DNA from: Christensenellaceae bacterium
GTDB lineage: Bacteria > Bacillota > Clostridia > Christensenellales > SZUA-584
NCBI GenBank assembly: GCA_012719815.1
Contig: JAAXZP010000252.1
Location: 1-5,584 of the forward strand
Direction of reading: 5' to 3'
DNA length: 5,584 nucleotides
Part shown: positions 5,157 through 5,584 of the stretch, one piece after another
How positions within the stretch are numbered: position 1 is the first letter of the stretch
Layout of the letters: each line of letters starts with the position of its first letter
Made by a program: the position numbers and the translations under genes
Notes under the pieces: generated by a model
What the model was told of the DNA's origin: nothing
Database searches by the model: none
What the model saw: only the letters and a program-made list of their open reading frames with translations

Positions 5157-5584
5157 TTGAAAGAATGGGAAACGCGCAATGACATCGTGGAAGTGGGCAG
5201 GAGGATGTATGCAAAGGGGTTTGTGGCTGCCAACGACGGCAATATCAGCGTCAGGCTTTCGGATGATACCGTCATGATCACGCCGAGCGGCGTGTCCAAA
5301 GGCTGCATGAACCCGGAGGATATGGTCATTACGGATATGCAGGGGCAGGTGTTGAAAGGCGCGAAAAAGCCCTCGTCGGAGATCAAGATGCATCTGGAAG
5401 TTTACAGAAACCGGCCGGATGTGTACGCTGTCTGCCATGCTCATCCGCAAAAGGCTACCGCCTTTGCGGTGGCGCGAAAAGTGTGCGATAAGGTGGCGCT
5501 GCCTGAGGTGATTTTTTCTATCGGCAGCGTCGCGCTGGCTGATTACGCGACGCCCAGCACGCAGCAGCTGCCCGAATCCATACG
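5157..5584 (+). CDS. Class II aldolase/adducin family protein (fuculose/rhamnulose-phosphate aldolase-like), 3'-partial
   Basis: Probable zinc-dependent aldolase that cleaves a ketose 1-phosphate to dihydroxyacetone phosphate and a short aldehyde; cytoplasmic. About 142 residues are visible of a usual 200-220; the frame is open at the window end. Motifs match E. coli FucA: AANDGNISVR (24-33) for the phosphate-binding loop, ITPSG (41-45), KPSSE (71-75) with the catalytic Glu75, and HAH with zinc ligands His94 and His96. The third zinc His should lie just beyond the window. TTG is chosen as start because of the well-placed GAGGAGG and the natural N-terminal length. The related AraD epimerases (L-ribulose-5-phosphate) and other adducin-fold enzymes share these motifs, so aldolase rather than epimerase activity is inferred from similarity to FucA and from the neighbouring kinase. 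It has its own promoter downstream of a terminator and could respond to a different signal from the transporter operon. Confidence 0.87.
   Translation, partial: MKEWETRNDIVEVGRRMYAKGFVAANDGNISVRLSDDTVMITPSGVSKGCMNPEDMVITDMQGQVLKGAKKPSSEIKMHLEVYRNRPDVYAVCHAHPQKATAFAVARKVCDKVALPEVIFSIGSVALADYATPSTQQLPESI

Noticed and set aside
5149..5160. Three-codon leader frame Met-His-His overlapping the aldolase TTG
   Set aside because: Its ATG touches the ribosome site with no spacing, so it is unlikely to be translated; probably coincidence.
4976..5386. Minus-strand frame (136 codons) opposite the aldolase start
   Set aside because: It overlaps the promoter, ribosome site and motif-rich N-terminus of the aldolase and shows no motif of its own.

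Overview
The window holds part of a sugar-uptake and sugar-catabolism locus. All genes read on the + strand. In order they are a ribose-type ABC permease (5' end cut off by the window), a lipoprotein sugar-binding protein, an FGGY kinase of the rhamnulokinase family, a xylose-isomerase-like TIM-barrel protein and, after a terminator and a 371-bp gap, the start of a class II (zinc) aldolase cut off by the window end. No rRNA, tRNA, CRISPR array or insertion sequence was recognised.

The organism looks like a moderately GC-rich Gram-positive anaerobe, most likely a Clostridia-type Bacillota. The evidence is strong AGGAGG ribosome sites close to the starts, GTG and TTG start codons, and a lipobox binding protein with a long Ala/Pro/Glu/Thr linker, as is common where the protein must stand off the outer face of the single membrane. 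This is an inference from style; no marker gene is present.

Layout: 1-862 permease. 863-947 short gap with an A/T-flanked hairpin and the binding-protein ribosome site. 948-2021 binding protein. 2022-2146 gap with two strong hairpins in tandem and the kinase ribosome site. 2147-3637 kinase, whose stop overlaps the isomerase start (ATGA). 3634-4785 isomerase-like protein. 4786-5156 gap with two hairpins (the second a clear intrinsic terminator), then about 210 bp without a supported gene, then a sigma-70-type promoter. 5157-5584 aldolase from a TTG start.

Together the genes fit an import, isomerise, phosphorylate and cleave route like those for L-rhamnose, L-fucose and related deoxy sugars or pentoses. 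The ABC system (its ATPase presumably lies upstream) imports the sugar, the TIM-barrel enzyme makes the ketose, the kinase makes ketose 1-phosphate, and the aldolase splits it to dihydroxyacetone phosphate plus a small aldehyde. The isomerase does not look like the classical RhaA, FucI or AraA enzymes or the Pseudomonas-type rhamnose isomerase, and the kinase departs from E. coli RhaB at a conserved segment. The true substrate is therefore open, and this is the most interesting aspect of the window.
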